The notes: generated by a model not told the origin, from the sequence alone. Numbered from the stretch's first letter, positions 26,542 to 35,619 are shown. The stretch: DNA of 64,000 nt from an uncultured Spirochaetales bacterium (GCA_949300325.1 CASGDQ010000057.1:1-64000); one strand, 5' to 3'. Translations and numbers: made by a program.

Positions 26542-27234
26542 TCACTCATTCCTAATTTGTACGTTATTTATAGTTTTACTAAGTATTTCCATATAACTTT
26601 GCAATTGCTCATGAGTACACGGAGAATTTATTTTTTTTATTGTATTTTCATTAGCCATAAAATTTTGGAGATAATAATTTCTGCATCCTGCAAGCCTTGA
26701 CGCTAATTGCTCAAAACTTTTTTCATCGTGGTCTTCCCTGGTGACGGTTGTGCGGAATTCATACTCGACAACCCCGGAGAGAAGATAATCTGCAGACTCC
26801 TCCACCCGAAAGGTATCAAATGAAGGAATTCCGATTGTATGGCCATAGCGGTCGAAGCTATTTTTTATATCCATAGCCACATAATCCACCAGGTGTGAAG
26901 AGACGACTGCTTTGAGCATTTCGGGATTTGAACCGTTGGTATCCAGCTTGACGAGAAATCCTAAATCCTTGATTTTCCTCAAAAAATCAGGAAGATCCTT
27001 TTCCAATGTCGGCTCTCCTCCGGATACCACCACGCCATCCAGAACCCCCACCCTTTTTTTCAAAAAGGAAAAGATATCCTCTTCTGCGATGAGGGGAAAA
27101 TCATCAGGACGGAGCACCAGTTCCCCGTTGTGGCAGTAAGGACAGCGGAAATTGCAGCCGCCGGAAAAAAGGATGCAAGCAACCTGGCCCGGATAATCCA
27201 CGAGCGTCATCTTCTGAATTCCATGAATTTTCAT
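26542..27234 (-). CDS. nrdG: anaerobic RNR activating enzyme (radical SAM)
   Basis: A 230-residue radical SAM activase that installs the glycyl radical on NrdD. The cluster motif is C27-N-F-R-C31-P-Y-C34, within FSGGCNFRCPYCHNGEL, followed by the VVSGGEPTLE motif for SAM. This form (NrdG2, like PflA/YjjW) begins MKIHGIQKMTLVDYPG. The start was chosen at that ATG, against an open frame to 27318, because homologues start there and a -10 box lies just upstream. It sits upstream of nrdD and is separated from it by the NrdR-box region. Confidence 0.95.
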   Translation of the reverse strand: MKIHGIQKMTLVDYPGQVACILFSGGCNFRCPYCHNGELVLRPDDFPLIAEEDIFSFLKKRVGVLDGVVVSGGEPTLEKDLPDFLRKIKDLGFLVKLDTNGSNPEMLKAVVSSHLVDYVAMDIKNSFDRYGHTIGIPSFDTFRVEESADYLLSGVVEYEFRTTVTREDHDEKSFEQLASRLAGCRNYYLQNFMANENTIKKINSPCTHEQLQSYMEILSKTINNVQIRNE

Positions 27235-27241
27235 GCAAATG

Positions 27242-27247
27242 ATTATA
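27242..27247 (-). promoter_or_regulatory. -10 box of nrdG, seven bases from the ATG
   Basis: A perfect TATAAT on the minus strand ends seven bases before the nrdG ATG, with no Shine-Dalgarno. A -35 is not clear because that region is occupied by the upstream terminator. Confidence 0.5.
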
Positions 27248-27260
27248 GCCGTTTTTATGA

Positions 27261-27292
27261 AAAAAAAAAGCTTCCGGATATAGCTCCGGAAG
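27261..27292 (-). terminator. rho-independent terminator of the dap/lys operon
   Basis: On the minus strand CTTCCGGA / TCCGGAAG (8-bp perfect stem, six-base loop) is followed by C and nine T. It begins seven bases after the thioesterase stop. Confidence 0.9.
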
Positions 27293-27298
27293 TCTTGA

Positions 27299-27700
27299 TC
27301 AATTCTGCAACGCCTCAAGGACCTTCTGAGGAATCGGCACTATCTTCTTCTTTTCAGCACTGACTGAAGCGACTCTTACAGAAAGGGAGGCGAGAATTTC
27401 GCCATCTCTCATCACATCCTGCTTGAATACAGCAGAAAACCGTTCGGCTTTCTCTAATGCCGTACGCACAAAAAGAAGATCATCCAGATATGCAGGCTTG
27501 CGGTAATCGATGGAAATGCTCTTTACAACAAAGATCACCCCATCATCCTTGATATCAGACTGCCCGATATCTGGCAGGATTTCTCTCAGCATCTCCGTAC
27601 GGGCATGCTCCGCAAAATCAAGATAACGGGCATGATAGACGATTCCTCCAGCATCCGTATCGGAAAAATAGACCCTAGCATTATAAAAAAACTCTTTCAC
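27299..27700 (-). CDS. acyl-CoA thioesterase, 4HBT/YbgC family
   Basis: A 133-residue hot-dog-fold thioesterase. The YbgC/4-hydroxybenzoyl-CoA thioesterase motif is complete: VYFSDTDAGGIVYHARYLDF, with the catalytic Asp in DTDAGG. It hydrolyses acyl-CoA or acyl-ACP thioesters in the cytoplasm. It overlaps the end of lysA by four bases (ATGA), so it is the last gene of the lysine operon, though no functional link to lysine synthesis is obvious. No tol-pal genes are nearby. Confidence 0.93.
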   Translation of the reverse strand: MKEFFYNARVYFSDTDAGGIVYHARYLDFAEHARTEMLREILPDIGQSDIKDDGVIFVVKSISIDYRKPAYLDDLLFVRTALEKAERFSAVFKQDVMRDGEILASLSVRVASVSAEKKKIVPIPQKVLEALQN

Positions 27701-28956
27701 ATGACCTCCTCGGGATCATAGAGCATCGTCCTGACATAATCCTCGAAGGTCTCGTTTCTCCTGATGCGTGAAATCCTGCCGTCAAGGCCGATGAGATATT
27801 CAGCGTGGCGGAGCTTGGCATTATAATTGAACCCCATGGAATGCCCATGTGCTCCAGTATCATGGATTACAAGAACATCCCCCTCCTCGATTTCAGGAAG
27901 GCTGCGGTCTATTGCAAACTTATCGTTGTTCTCGCATAAGGATCCGGTAACATCGTATACATGATCTTCAGCCATATCTTCCTTGCCGAGGACCGTTATA
28001 TGATGATATGCCCCATATAAAGCAGGCCGCATCAAATCTGCCATGCATGCATCAAGCCCGACATAGTCCTTGTATTTTCTGCAGACATGGCGGACGGTGG
28101 AGACAAGATATCCGAAAGGTCCCGTGATCGCACGGCCCATCTCAAAAGTAACTTTTACCGGTCCATAGCCCTTTTCTACGATCATCGACTCATAAAGCTT
28201 CCTGATTTCGCTTCCAAGGAAGGAAAAGGAGATCGCATCATCGCTTTTTCTGTATGGGATTCCCACGCCTCCGCCAAGGTCGACAAAGGAAATCCTGACG
28301 CCGGCTTCTTTATAAAGCAGATCGACAAGGGAAAAGATCATGCGGGCAGTCTCGACGATATAGGTCGGATCAAGCTCATTGGAAGCAACCATCGTATGGA
28401 GGCCGAAAGTCTCAACCCCAAGGCTCTTTGCCCTCTTATAGGCCTCGACAAGCTGCACCTTCGTAAGCCCGTATTTGGCTTCTACAGGATTGCCTATTAT
28501 CGCATTTCCAGTTCTTTCCGGGCCTGGGTTATAGCGGAAGCAGAGAGTCTTTGGAAGACGGCCGCAGCTTCTGATCACGGCATCGATATGGCTTATGTCA
28601 TCGAGATTCAGTATAGCGCCCATGTCATAAGCGGCCTTGAACTCCTCATCGGGCGTATCATTTGAGGTGAATACGATCTTCTCCGGCTCAATTCCCGCCT
28701 GCTTAGCAAGAATAAGCTCAGGAAGGCTTGAGCAATCGGCACCGAATCCAAGGGATGCAAGAAGGCGGAGGATATTGATATTAGGAAGGGCCTTGACCGC
28801 AAAGAAATCGGTAAAGCCTCCATCGACCCAGGAAAAGGCATCATAAAGAGCCTTGGCATTCTCAGCAATCGCCTTACCGTCATAGATGTTGAACGGAGTG
28901 CCGACCTTCTTTGCTAAAGAAAGCAGATTAACATCGGGAAGCTTCTTCTCAGTCAT
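27697..28956 (-). CDS. lysA: diaminopimelate decarboxylase
   Basis: A 419-residue PLP enzyme that converts meso-diaminopimelate to lysine, the last step. The PLP lysine is in FFAVKALPN. The glycine-rich FVDLGGGVGIPY loop and the HDTGAHGHSMGFNYN C-terminal motif with the substrate-binding Cys region (SLCENNDKF) are present. It overlaps dapL by eight bases. Confidence 0.97.
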   Translation of the reverse strand: MTEKKLPDVNLLSLAKKVGTPFNIYDGKAIAENAKALYDAFSWVDGGFTDFFAVKALPNINILRLLASLGFGADCSSLPELILAKQAGIEPEKIVFTSNDTPDEEFKAAYDMGAILNLDDISHIDAVIRSCGRLPKTLCFRYNPGPERTGNAIIGNPVEAKYGLTKVQLVEAYKRAKSLGVETFGLHTMVASNELDPTYIVETARMIFSLVDLLYKEAGVRISFVDLGGGVGIPYRKSDDAISFSFLGSEIRKLYESMIVEKGYGPVKVTFEMGRAITGPFGYLVSTVRHVCRKYKDYVGLDACMADLMRPALYGAYHHITVLGKEDMAEDHVYDVTGSLCENNDKFAIDRSLPEIEEGDVLVIHDTGAHGHSMGFNYNAKLRHAEYLIGLDGRISRIRRNETFEDYVRTMLYDPEEVM

Positions 28957-30175
28957 TTATATGCTCCTTTATAGCCTCCACAGCTTTGATGATGTCTTCC
29001 CTATGCCCATATGATGAAACCCTGACATAGCCTTCTCCTGCTGGTCCGAATCCAGATCCGGGAGTCACTACAACATGTGCATGCTCAAGAAGGAAATCGA
29101 AAAAATCCCAGCTAGAAAGCCCGCACGGGCATCTGGCCCATATGTAAGGGCTGTTTACGCCGCCGTAGCATGTAAGGCCGACGGATTCCAATCCTTTTTT
29201 GATGATATCGGCATTACCAAGATAATAATCGACAAGCCCCTTGCACTCCTCGCGCCCTTTTTCAGAAAGCGCGGCAAGTCCGCCTGCCTGCGCTATATTG
29301 GAAGCTCCGTTGAAGAACGTACATTGCCTCCTGTTCCAAAGCCTATGAATTGTTCCAGGACCTCCGTTTTCGCTTTCAAGGCTTTCTGGAACAATTGCCC
29401 AGCCCAGGCGGACCCCGGTAAAGCCTGCGTTCTTGCTGAACGAATTGATTTCGATGGCACACCGCTTTGCACCTTCGATTTCGTAGATTGTACGCACATA
29501 TCCAGGCTCGCGGATGTAATCGGTGTAGGCGGCATCATAGATTATGATGGCTTTGTTCTCAAGCGCATAATCGACAAACTTCTTCAATTGCGCATGATTT
29601 ATTACAGCTCCTGTAGGGTTGTTGGGAAAACAAAGATAGATCAGATCGACCTTTTGAGCCGGCACATCAGGTATGAATCCGTTTTCGCTGTTGCTTTCAA
29701 GATAGACAAAGCCATCGTAATTGGTGCCGTTGAAACCTGTGCTCCTGCCCCCAACCACATTCGAATCGACATAAACCGGATAGGCAGGATCCTGCACAGC
29801 AACAATCATCGAAGAAGAAAAAAGCTCCTGTATGTTGGCAGCATCGCTCTTAGCACCATCGCTGATGAAGAAATCGGTATCTTCAAGCTCGACTCCGTAC
29901 TGCTTATGATAGAAATCCCTAAGAGCCTTACGCAGCGCAGTATCACCCTGCTCATCGCCATATCCGGTATAAGTCGTGCGGTCGGAAAGCAGATCGATCT
30001 TGTCGTGCATCGCCTTAGCAATATGCGGAGTTATGGCCTCCGTGGTGTTGCCTATTCCGAGACGAAGCACCTTTTCGCCCAAATTGCGCTCCTGCCATGC
30101 TTTTGTGCGGCGCGCAATTTCAGGAAAGAGATATCCTGAAGCAAGAGAAAGAAAATTTTCATTGACCAGAGCCAT
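28949..30175 (-). CDS. dapL: LL-diaminopimelate aminotransferase
   Basis: A 408-residue class I/II aminotransferase that makes LL-diaminopimelate from tetrahydrodipicolinate in one step, bypassing the DapD/DapC/DapE route. It has the DapL-type start (NENFLSLASGYLFPEIARR), LRLGIGNTTEAI, the PLP lysine in NSFSKNAGFTGVR, and CFPNNPTGAV. The DapL route occurs in plants, chlamydiae and spirochaetes. Its start overlaps the dapA stop by one base. Confidence 0.97.
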   Translation of the reverse strand: MALVNENFLSLASGYLFPEIARRTKAWQERNLGEKVLRLGIGNTTEAITPHIAKAMHDKIDLLSDRTTYTGYGDEQGDTALRKALRDFYHKQYGVELEDTDFFISDGAKSDAANIQELFSSSMIVAVQDPAYPVYVDSNVVGGRSTGFNGTNYDGFVYLESNSENGFIPDVPAQKVDLIYLCFPNNPTGAVINHAQLKKFVDYALENKAIIIYDAAYTDYIREPGYVRTIYEIEGAKRCAIEINSFSKNAGFTGVRLGWAIVPESLESENGGPGTIHRLWNRRQCTFFNGASNIAQAGGLAALSEKGREECKGLVDYYLGNADIIKKGLESVGLTCYGGVNSPYIWARCPCGLSSWDFFDFLLEHAHVVVTPGSGFGPAGEGYVRVSSYGHREDIIKAVEAIKEHIND

Positions 30176-31083
30176 CAGATCCTGCCCTCCTTCACATCGC
30201 TGTTCATCCTGTCCACCAGATCAAGCAGGTTCTTTCTGTGCTCTTCGCTCTCAAGCGTGCATAGCGGGAGACGGAATATTTCCTTGCAATATCCGGAATG
30301 GGCCATTGCCACCTTTATTGGAATCGGGTTGGTCTCGCAGAATTCCGCCTTATAAAAATCCTGCATCCAGGCATTGAGCCTCTCTGCTGTCGCATAATCC
30401 CCATCCAAGGCGGCATGCACCATCTGCTTCATCTGCTTCGGATAAAGGTTTGAAGCAACCGAAATGACTCCGGAGCCTCCAAGCTTGATGAGATCCAATG
30501 CAAGATTGTCATCTCCGGAAAGAACAGTAAAATCATCGCTGCTCCTTTCAATCACATCCTTCATCTGCTCAAGGCTTCCGCTTGCCTCCTTTACAGCAAC
30601 TACATTCGGGCATTCGGACTGAAGGCGCAAGAGGGTGTCCGTCTCAAGATTGACCCCTGTCCGCCCTTTGATATTATAAAGGATGCAAGGTACGCTCACA
30701 CTCTCGGCAATAGCTTTGAAATGCAGATACAGCCCCATCTGCGTAGGCTTGTTGTAATACGGGTTCACAAGCAGGACGGCATCGACTCCTGCATCCTGCG
30801 CATGCTGGCTAAGCCTGATAGCCTCGCTTGTGGCGTTGCTTCCCGTTCCGGCAATTACAGGAACCCTTCCTGCTGCGAACTTGATGGTCTGTGCGATCAC
30901 CCTGTCATGCTCCTCATGGCTGAGCGTCGGCGACTCTCCTGTTGTGCCGCAAGGGACCAAGCCGTCAATGCCGTTTTCAATCTGAGAAAAAACCAGATCC
31001 TCAAGAGCGGCGTAATCAACCGTGTTATAACTCGTAAACGGTGTGATAAGGGCCGTATACACCCCTTTGAACTTCTTATCCAT
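30175..31083 (-). CDS. dapA: 4-hydroxy-tetrahydrodipicolinate synthase
   Basis: A 302-residue TIM-barrel aldolase that condenses pyruvate with aspartate semialdehyde. The CGTTGESPTLSHEEH loop and the Schiff-base lysine in VVAVKEASGS are present, and the tyrosine motif reads LYNIKGRTGVN, with Lys where Pro is usual. It lies three bases after dapB. Confidence 0.97.
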   Translation of the reverse strand: MDKKFKGVYTALITPFTSYNTVDYAALEDLVFSQIENGIDGLVPCGTTGESPTLSHEEHDRVIAQTIKFAAGRVPVIAGTGSNATSEAIRLSQHAQDAGVDAVLLVNPYYNKPTQMGLYLHFKAIAESVSVPCILYNIKGRTGVNLETDTLLRLQSECPNVVAVKEASGSLEQMKDVIERSSDDFTVLSGDDNLALDLIKLGGSGVISVASNLYPKQMKQMVHAALDGDYATAERLNAWMQDFYKAEFCETNPIPIKVAMAHSGYCKEIFRLPLCTLESEEHRKNLLDLVDRMNSDVKEGRI

Positions 31084-31086
31084 AGA

Positions 31087-31836
31087 TCACTCTCCCAAAA
31101 AATCCTTTAAAAAATCATCCATGCTGAAAAAACCTTTCTTTCCAACGATCCAAGATGCAGCCTTGACCGCGCCGACTGCGAACCCTTCCCGGCTTCTTGC
31201 GCTATGGGTGAGCGTAATCGTGTCCACGCTGCTGTCAGCAATCAAAGCATGCGTGCCAGGACAGGAGCCGACCCTAGTACAGGAAATCTGCAGCGCCTCG
31301 GGCTCTATCTTTCCCTCCGGGCATCCGACCAGCACCTTCTTCTTTTGCGGAAACGAGGAAAGAACACGCTCTGCAATCATAAGCGCGGTCCCTGAGGGGC
31401 AATCAGCTTTCGCATTATGATGCACCTCCTCTATTGCAACATCATAAATTCCAGCCTTTGAAAGAAGGGATGCAATATAAAAAGAAGCTTCCAGCATTAT
31501 TGCAACGCCTATCGAGAAATTGCCTGAATAAATTATAGAACAGGCAGAAGTGTCGATGCTTGCAAGAATCTCATCCTTCCTATCAAGCCAGCCGGTTGTT
31601 CCAATCACCGCAGGATAACCTTTTTCTGCATAGTAAAGAATATTTTCAACTGCAGCAGAGGGATGGGAGAAATCGATTACGACATCAAAAGACTCATCTT
31701 TTAAAGCATCTATTCTGGTCAGCACCCCTTCTCCTCCGACCGGATCGACGATAGCTGTGATCCTATGTCCCGCTGCAAGTGCGGCACTTTGAATCATTCT
31801 GCCCATCTTTCCATATCCAACAATAGCTATATCCAT
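31087..31836 (-). CDS. dapB: 4-hydroxy-tetrahydrodipicolinate reductase
   Basis: A 249-residue NAD(P)H reductase. It has an N-terminal Rossmann motif GYGKMGRMIQ and the substrate motif EVHHNAKADCPSGTA with the catalytic His and Lys. It is the first gene of the dapB-dapA-dapL-lysA-thioesterase operon. AAGGAAA lies before the ATG. No lysine riboswitch fits in the ~150-base leader region. Confidence 0.97.
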   Translation of the reverse strand: MDIAIVGYGKMGRMIQSAALAAGHRITAIVDPVGGEGVLTRIDALKDESFDVVIDFSHPSAAVENILYYAEKGYPAVIGTTGWLDRKDEILASIDTSACSIIYSGNFSIGVAIMLEASFYIASLLSKAGIYDVAIEEVHHNAKADCPSGTALMIAERVLSSFPQKKKVLVGCPEGKIEPEALQISCTRVGSCPGTHALIADSSVDTITLTHSARSREGFAVGAVKAASWIVGKKGFFSMDDFLKDFLGE

Positions 31837-31928
31837 ATTTTTTCCTTTGTTAGACTATATCAAATGTAAAAAAGTATGTCCATATATAACAAAATGTTTT
31901 TATAATAACAAAAAATTTTATATAAATA

Positions 31929-31965
31929 GACAATATTTGTCCACTTATTTACCCTACACTATGCA
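31929..31965 (+). promoter_or_regulatory. palindrome overlapping a possible promoter
   Basis: GACAA-TAT-TTGTC (31929-31941) is a perfect 5-bp inverted repeat. It overlaps a possible -35 TTGTCC (31937-31942), which is 17 bases from a weak -10, TATGCA. It could be an operator for the gene at 31985 or for the divergent dapB operon. Confidence 0.35.
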
Positions 31966-31984
31966 TGTAAAAGGAGAAGAAGAG

Positions 31985-32482
31985 ATGTCAAGAATCCCAA
32001 TATATGAAGGTTATGAAGGCTCATACTTCTTTTTTGTCGTGATGCATGACAGGGCAAAGGGAAGCATGATGGAAAAATCAAGCGGCTTTTCAATCGAAAA
32101 AGAAGCGGGAAGGATGTATCTTGAAAAATTTTTTCTGCGTTTTTTTGATGAAACGCTAAGGATCAACAAGGCGCATTCAAAAGTGCATGATCAGGCGTTT
32201 TACAGTCAGAAGACATGGATGAGCATTCTTGAAGAAATCCATAATGAGAACGTTTTTTTGAAAAACTGCTTCAAAAACCTTACGGGAAAGAAATATAAAA
32301 GAGCGGAGGATATGGGATTTTATTCATTCGATGGAAAAGAAAAAAATACCGGCATAAGGGACACATCCTTTTCGGACGGGCTTATGTCGGTAATAGAATT
32401 CTATGAGAGGTTCACATACTTCTCTAAGAAAATGATATCGAAAAGCTCTGAAAAACCCTACATAATGGTGAAAAGGAATTAG
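31985..32482 (+). CDS. protein of unknown function, 165 residues
   Basis: I do not recognise a family. The chosen ATG has AGGAGA seven bases upstream, and the longer open frame to 31847 has none. The product is hydrophilic, rich in Lys, Phe and Tyr (YEGSYFFFVVMHDRAKG, YLEKFFLRFFDE), with no signal peptide, membrane span or Cys motif. It is probably cytoplasmic and mostly helical in the middle. It is divergent from dapB and convergent with topB, overlapping the topB stop by four bases. Confidence 0.7.
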   Translation: MSRIPIYEGYEGSYFFFVVMHDRAKGSMMEKSSGFSIEKEAGRMYLEKFFLRFFDETLRINKAHSKVHDQAFYSQKTWMSILEEIHNENVFLKNCFKNLTGKKYKRAEDMGFYSFDGKEKNTGIRDTSFSDGLMSVIEFYERFTYFSKKMISKSSEKPYIMVKRN

Positions 32483-34716
32483 CGTTTCTTCTTTTTGTCC
32501 CTCTCTTCAGCTTTTTTCTGGCTTTTAAGGAAGAAATCCGCCATGGTTCCTCCAGAAAAATCCGAGCCCCGGGTGGAAAACGCATTTTCCCTCATCGGGC
32601 GCGCAGTACGGTTCTCCTGGCTCTTGAAACTTTTCTTAGAGGGTCTGACAACTTCAATCTTCGTCTCATACACCGCCTTCGGCACATGCACCGAAGGCTT
32701 TTTGATCACGACCTTCACCTTTCCCTCTGCTGTATACGGATTGACTTTCTTCACGTTCGCCATGCCGGTGTCGATCTTGACCTTGACCTCTCTTTCCTCG
32801 TATTGGCAGGAAAGGCTTTGGCATATGAAATGCACCGAAGAATCCGCATCCACGGCCCTCATCATCGCTCCGCCGCAGAACGGGCATTTCTTTCCATCCT
32901 TGAAATCAGGTGAGAATTTGAGGCTGCTCTTCTCGACTTCCTGGACCAGGGAAGATGCCATCTCCTTTATATCCCTGATAAAAAGATCCGGATCCTCTTG
33001 TCCCTTGCTGATCTTCTCAAGCCTGCCTTCCCATACTCCTGTAAGCTCTGGAGACCTGAGCACTTCCGGTGCGAGACGGACCACTTCGCGGCCTTTTGCA
33101 GTGGGCACAAGATATTTGCCATCCCGTTCGATATAACGGTTCTGAATCAGCTTTTCGATCATGTCCGCCCTGGTTGCAGGAGTCCCCAGCCCGTTGCCGA
33201 GGTTGCTCTTCAGCTCCTGGTCGTCCACAAATCTTCCCGCATGCTCCATTGCTGAAAGAAGCGTTGCATCGCTATATCTTTCAGGAGGCGTCGTGCTGCT
33301 CTTCCTCACCTTCACAGATGATAGCACTACCTCATCGTTTTCTTTCATTCTCATCAAAGCAAAGCTGTTGTCGCTATCATCAGGAATAGCAGCAACGCTC
33401 TTCAAGCCGCTGGATTCCGCAACTCCGCGGTATCCTTTTCTAAGAGGAATTGTAAGCCTGGTCTTGAAAATCCTTCCTTCAACATCGAGTTCTGCAGTGG
33501 TTGTCCGGTAGCTGTAGTTCTCCCCAAGCACCTCCAGAAATCTCAATGCGATCAGGCGCCAAAGCTTTTCCTCATCCCCTGTGAGCTTCGAAAGGTCGAC
33601 TTTCTGCTCCGTTGGGATTATTGCATGATGATCAGAGACAAGCTCATCGTTCACAAATCTGGGGTTATCTGAAATAAATCCGTTTTCAAGATATTCATCG
33701 CATTGGCGTGAGAACACCGTCTCCCTTATGGCGGAAATCCTTTCTTTTAATGTCGGAACGATATCCTTTGTAATGTATCTGCTGTCCGTCCTCGGATAAG
33801 TGACGATCTTATGCACCTCATAAAGGCGCTGGAGGGTATCCAAAGTCTCTTTTGCGCTGAAACCCAATGCGGTATTCGCATCCCTCTGCAGCTCGGTAAG
33901 ATCATAAGCCTGCGGCACAGGCTCTTCCTTATCCTCGCTCTTGAGGCTTTTCACAATGCCTTTCTTATCCTTCCAGCTCTTGAACTCCTCAGCCAAAGCC
34001 TCATCCGTAAACCTTATGGAATTCTCCTCTGGATAGTAAGAGGCATTAAAGAGCCCGAAATCACCACGCGCGGAGAAATAGAAAGAGCCAAGAAATTTGT
34101 CTATCTCATCCTCCCTGCCGGTCATAAGGGCAAGCGTCGGCGTCTGAACCCTTCCTGCGCTGAGCTTTGCATCATAAAAGCAGGTAAGAGCCCTGGTTAC
34201 GTTCATTCCCACATACCAGTCTGCCGCCGCCCGGCATTCTGCCGCATGATAAAGATTGTCATACAGGCTCGAATCCTTCAGGTTCTCAAAGCCTTCCCTT
34301 ATTGCCTTGTCTGTCTGGCTGCTTATCCAAAGGCGCTCAGTCTTGCCTTGATAGCCGGAAAGCTTCAAGATCCATCTTGCAACAAGCTCCCCTTCCCGTC
34401 CGGCATCGGTAGCGATGACGACAGAAGAGATGTCGGGCCGTTTCAAGAGCGACTCTATTACTGCAAACTGCTCCTTCGATTCCTCTATGACTTCCTGATC
34501 AAGATGCTCAGGAAGCATGGGCAGGTCCTTGAGCGACCATCTTTTGTATCTTTCACTGTAATGATTGGGCTCAGCTAACTCCACCAGGTGGCCCAAAGCC
34601 CATGTGACGACATATTCGTTTCCATCGATATAGCCGTTCTCCCTGATCTTGGAACCAAGGGTTTTAGCTATCTCCCTTCCAACGGAAGGTTTTTCGGCAA
34701 TAACCAGTTTTTTCAT
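32479..34716 (-). CDS. topB: DNA topoisomerase III (type IA)
   Basis: A 745-residue type IA topoisomerase. An N-terminal Toprim domain (VIAEKPSVGREIA, VVIATDAGREGELVAR) leads into the catalytic region with the active-site Tyr in IVTYPRTDSRYI. The C-terminus has one zinc ribbon (KKCPFCGGAMM...ICQSLSC) and a Lys/Arg-rich tail of ~100 residues, likely DNA-binding. It relaxes or decatenates DNA through single-strand passage. The promoter places the -10 box seven bases before the ATG, without a Shine-Dalgarno. Confidence 0.96.
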   Translation of the reverse strand: MKKLVIAEKPSVGREIAKTLGSKIRENGYIDGNEYVVTWALGHLVELAEPNHYSERYKRWSLKDLPMLPEHLDQEVIEESKEQFAVIESLLKRPDISSVVIATDAGREGELVARWILKLSGYQGKTERLWISSQTDKAIREGFENLKDSSLYDNLYHAAECRAAADWYVGMNVTRALTCFYDAKLSAGRVQTPTLALMTGREDEIDKFLGSFYFSARGDFGLFNASYYPEENSIRFTDEALAEEFKSWKDKKGIVKSLKSEDKEEPVPQAYDLTELQRDANTALGFSAKETLDTLQRLYEVHKIVTYPRTDSRYITKDIVPTLKERISAIRETVFSRQCDEYLENGFISDNPRFVNDELVSDHHAIIPTEQKVDLSKLTGDEEKLWRLIALRFLEVLGENYSYRTTTAELDVEGRIFKTRLTIPLRKGYRGVAESSGLKSVAAIPDDSDNSFALMRMKENDEVVLSSVKVRKSSTTPPERYSDATLLSAMEHAGRFVDDQELKSNLGNGLGTPATRADMIEKLIQNRYIERDGKYLVPTAKGREVVRLAPEVLRSPELTGVWEGRLEKISKGQEDPDLFIRDIKEMASSLVQEVEKSSLKFSPDFKDGKKCPFCGGAMMRAVDADSSVHFICQSLSCQYEEREVKVKIDTGMANVKKVNPYTAEGKVKVVIKKPSVHVPKAVYETKIEVVRPSKKSFKSQENRTARPMRENAFSTRGSDFSGGTMADFFLKSQKKAEERDKKKKR

Positions 34717-34723
34717 GCGTGAA

Positions 34724-34753
34724 AGTATAGCCGATTAGCTTTACAAATGACAA
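34724..34753 (-). promoter_or_regulatory. promoter of topB, near-leaderless
   Basis: On the minus strand TTGTCA (34748-34753), an 18-base spacer and TATACT (34724-34729) are followed after seven bases by the ATG, with no ribosome site between. Confidence 0.65.
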
Positions 34754-34794
34754 TAGAAAAGAAAACTGCTAGAATTGAGCAAGGAGGGTTGGTG

Positions 34795-35253
34795 ATGTAT
34801 TGTAAAAATTGTGGAACAAAGCTTGACGATATGGCATACACGTGTCCTAACTGCGGGTGCAAGACGGATAATCCATATTATGAAGAGAACAGGCAAAACA
34901 CAGCAAAGTCTGGAAAAAATCTAGTAGTAGCAGGGCTTCTTGCATTATTTCTCGGGCTATTAGGGATACATAATTTCTATCTCGGATACAAAAAAAGAGG
35001 CATGGTACAGCTTCTTCTCACACTTGGAAGCGTATTCCTTTTTCTGATACCGTTCTTATCTTCGGTGCTGTTTGTCCTGTTCGGACCTCATTTGCATAGG
35101 GCATTGGGCCCGGGATTCGGCCTCGGCCTGTTTTCCTTTGTTTCGCTTTATACCGCTATCGAGGTTTTTGGAGTCGGGATCTGGGTCCTCATCGAAGCAG
35201 TCCTCATATTCCTCGGCAAAATTCCAGACAGCGACGGAAGGCCGCTTGTTTGA
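34795..35253 (+). CDS. zinc-ribbon and TM2-domain membrane protein
   Basis: A 152-residue protein. Residues 1-25 form a zinc ribbon (MYCKNCGTKLDDMAYTCPNCG, two CxxC pairs). The next ~80 residues are a TM2 domain with the GIHNFYLGYKKRG motif between two membrane segments, then a further hydrophobic pair. Function is unknown, and TM2 proteins are widespread small membrane proteins. AAGGAGGG six bases before the ATG decides the start. Confidence 0.88.
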   Translation: MYCKNCGTKLDDMAYTCPNCGCKTDNPYYEENRQNTAKSGKNLVVAGLLALFLGLLGIHNFYLGYKKRGMVQLLLTLGSVFLFLIPFLSSVLFVLFGPHLHRALGPGFGLGLFSFVSLYTAIEVFGVGIWVLIEAVLIFLGKIPDSDGRPLV

Positions 35254-35315
35254 ATCCGGGATGACGCCTAAGAATCCGAATCAACAAAAAAATTCTGGTT
35301 TTTCAGGCATTTCAA

Positions 35316-35345
35316 TTGACCGTACAGCCTTGCGGATATTATAAT
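35316..35345 (+). promoter_or_regulatory. promoter of the ferredoxin gene
   Basis: TTGACC (35316-35321), an 18-base spacer and a perfect TATAAT (35340-35345). This gives a ~30-base leader ending in an AAGGAG ribosome site. It is one of the strongest-looking promoters in the window. Confidence 0.75.
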
Positions 35346-35382
35346 TCAAGCACTAAGGAACTAAAAACCAAGGAGAATCAAA

Positions 35383-35553
35383 ATGGCTTACAAAATCACA
35401 GATTCATGCGTTTCTTGTGGAACTTGTCAGGGCGAATGCCCTGTTGGAGCAATCAGCGAAGGTGCCGATCACTATGTAATCGATGCTGATACCTGCATTT
35501 CCTGCGGAACATGCGCAAGCGTTTGCCCGACAGGAGCAATCGAAGAGGAGTAA
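35383..35553 (+). CDS. 2[4Fe-4S] ferredoxin
   Basis: A 56-residue clostridial-type ferredoxin with two full CxxCxxCxxxCP motifs: C9-C12-C15-C19 and C38-C41-C44-C48. It is a small cytoplasmic low-potential electron carrier for anaerobic metabolism, for example pyruvate:ferredoxin oxidoreductase or radical SAM enzymes. Monocistronic, with AAGGAG before the ATG, a strong promoter upstream and a terminator 20 bases downstream. Layout suggests high expression. Confidence 0.97.
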   Translation: MAYKITDSCVSCGTCQGECPVGAISEGADHYVIDADTCISCGTCASVCPTGAIEEE

Positions 35554-35573
35554 AAACCCTTCACGCACCGACG

Positions 35574-35596
35574 GGGCGGTATATCCGCCCTTTTTT
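35574..35596 (+). terminator. rho-independent terminator of the ferredoxin gene
   Basis: GGGCGG / CCGCCC (6-bp perfect stem, five-base loop) followed by six T. The T-run also occupies the place where a -35 for xseA would lie. Confidence 0.9.
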
Positions 35597-35613
35597 CATG
35601 CCTTTTTCTCTGC

Positions 35614-35619
35614 TATAAT
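35614..35619 (+). promoter_or_regulatory. -10 box of xseA, ten bases from the ATG
   Basis: A perfect TATAAT lies ten bases before the xseA ATG, with no Shine-Dalgarno between. No good -35 is seen. Confidence 0.5.

Noticed and set aside
29075-30139. A 354-codon plus-strand open frame opposite dapL
   Set aside because: It is antisense to a complete DapL with all active-site motifs and looks like no known protein.
31837-31984. Lysine riboswitch upstream of dapB
   Set aside because: The spacer is too short, extremely A/T-rich, and lacks the conserved L-box helices.
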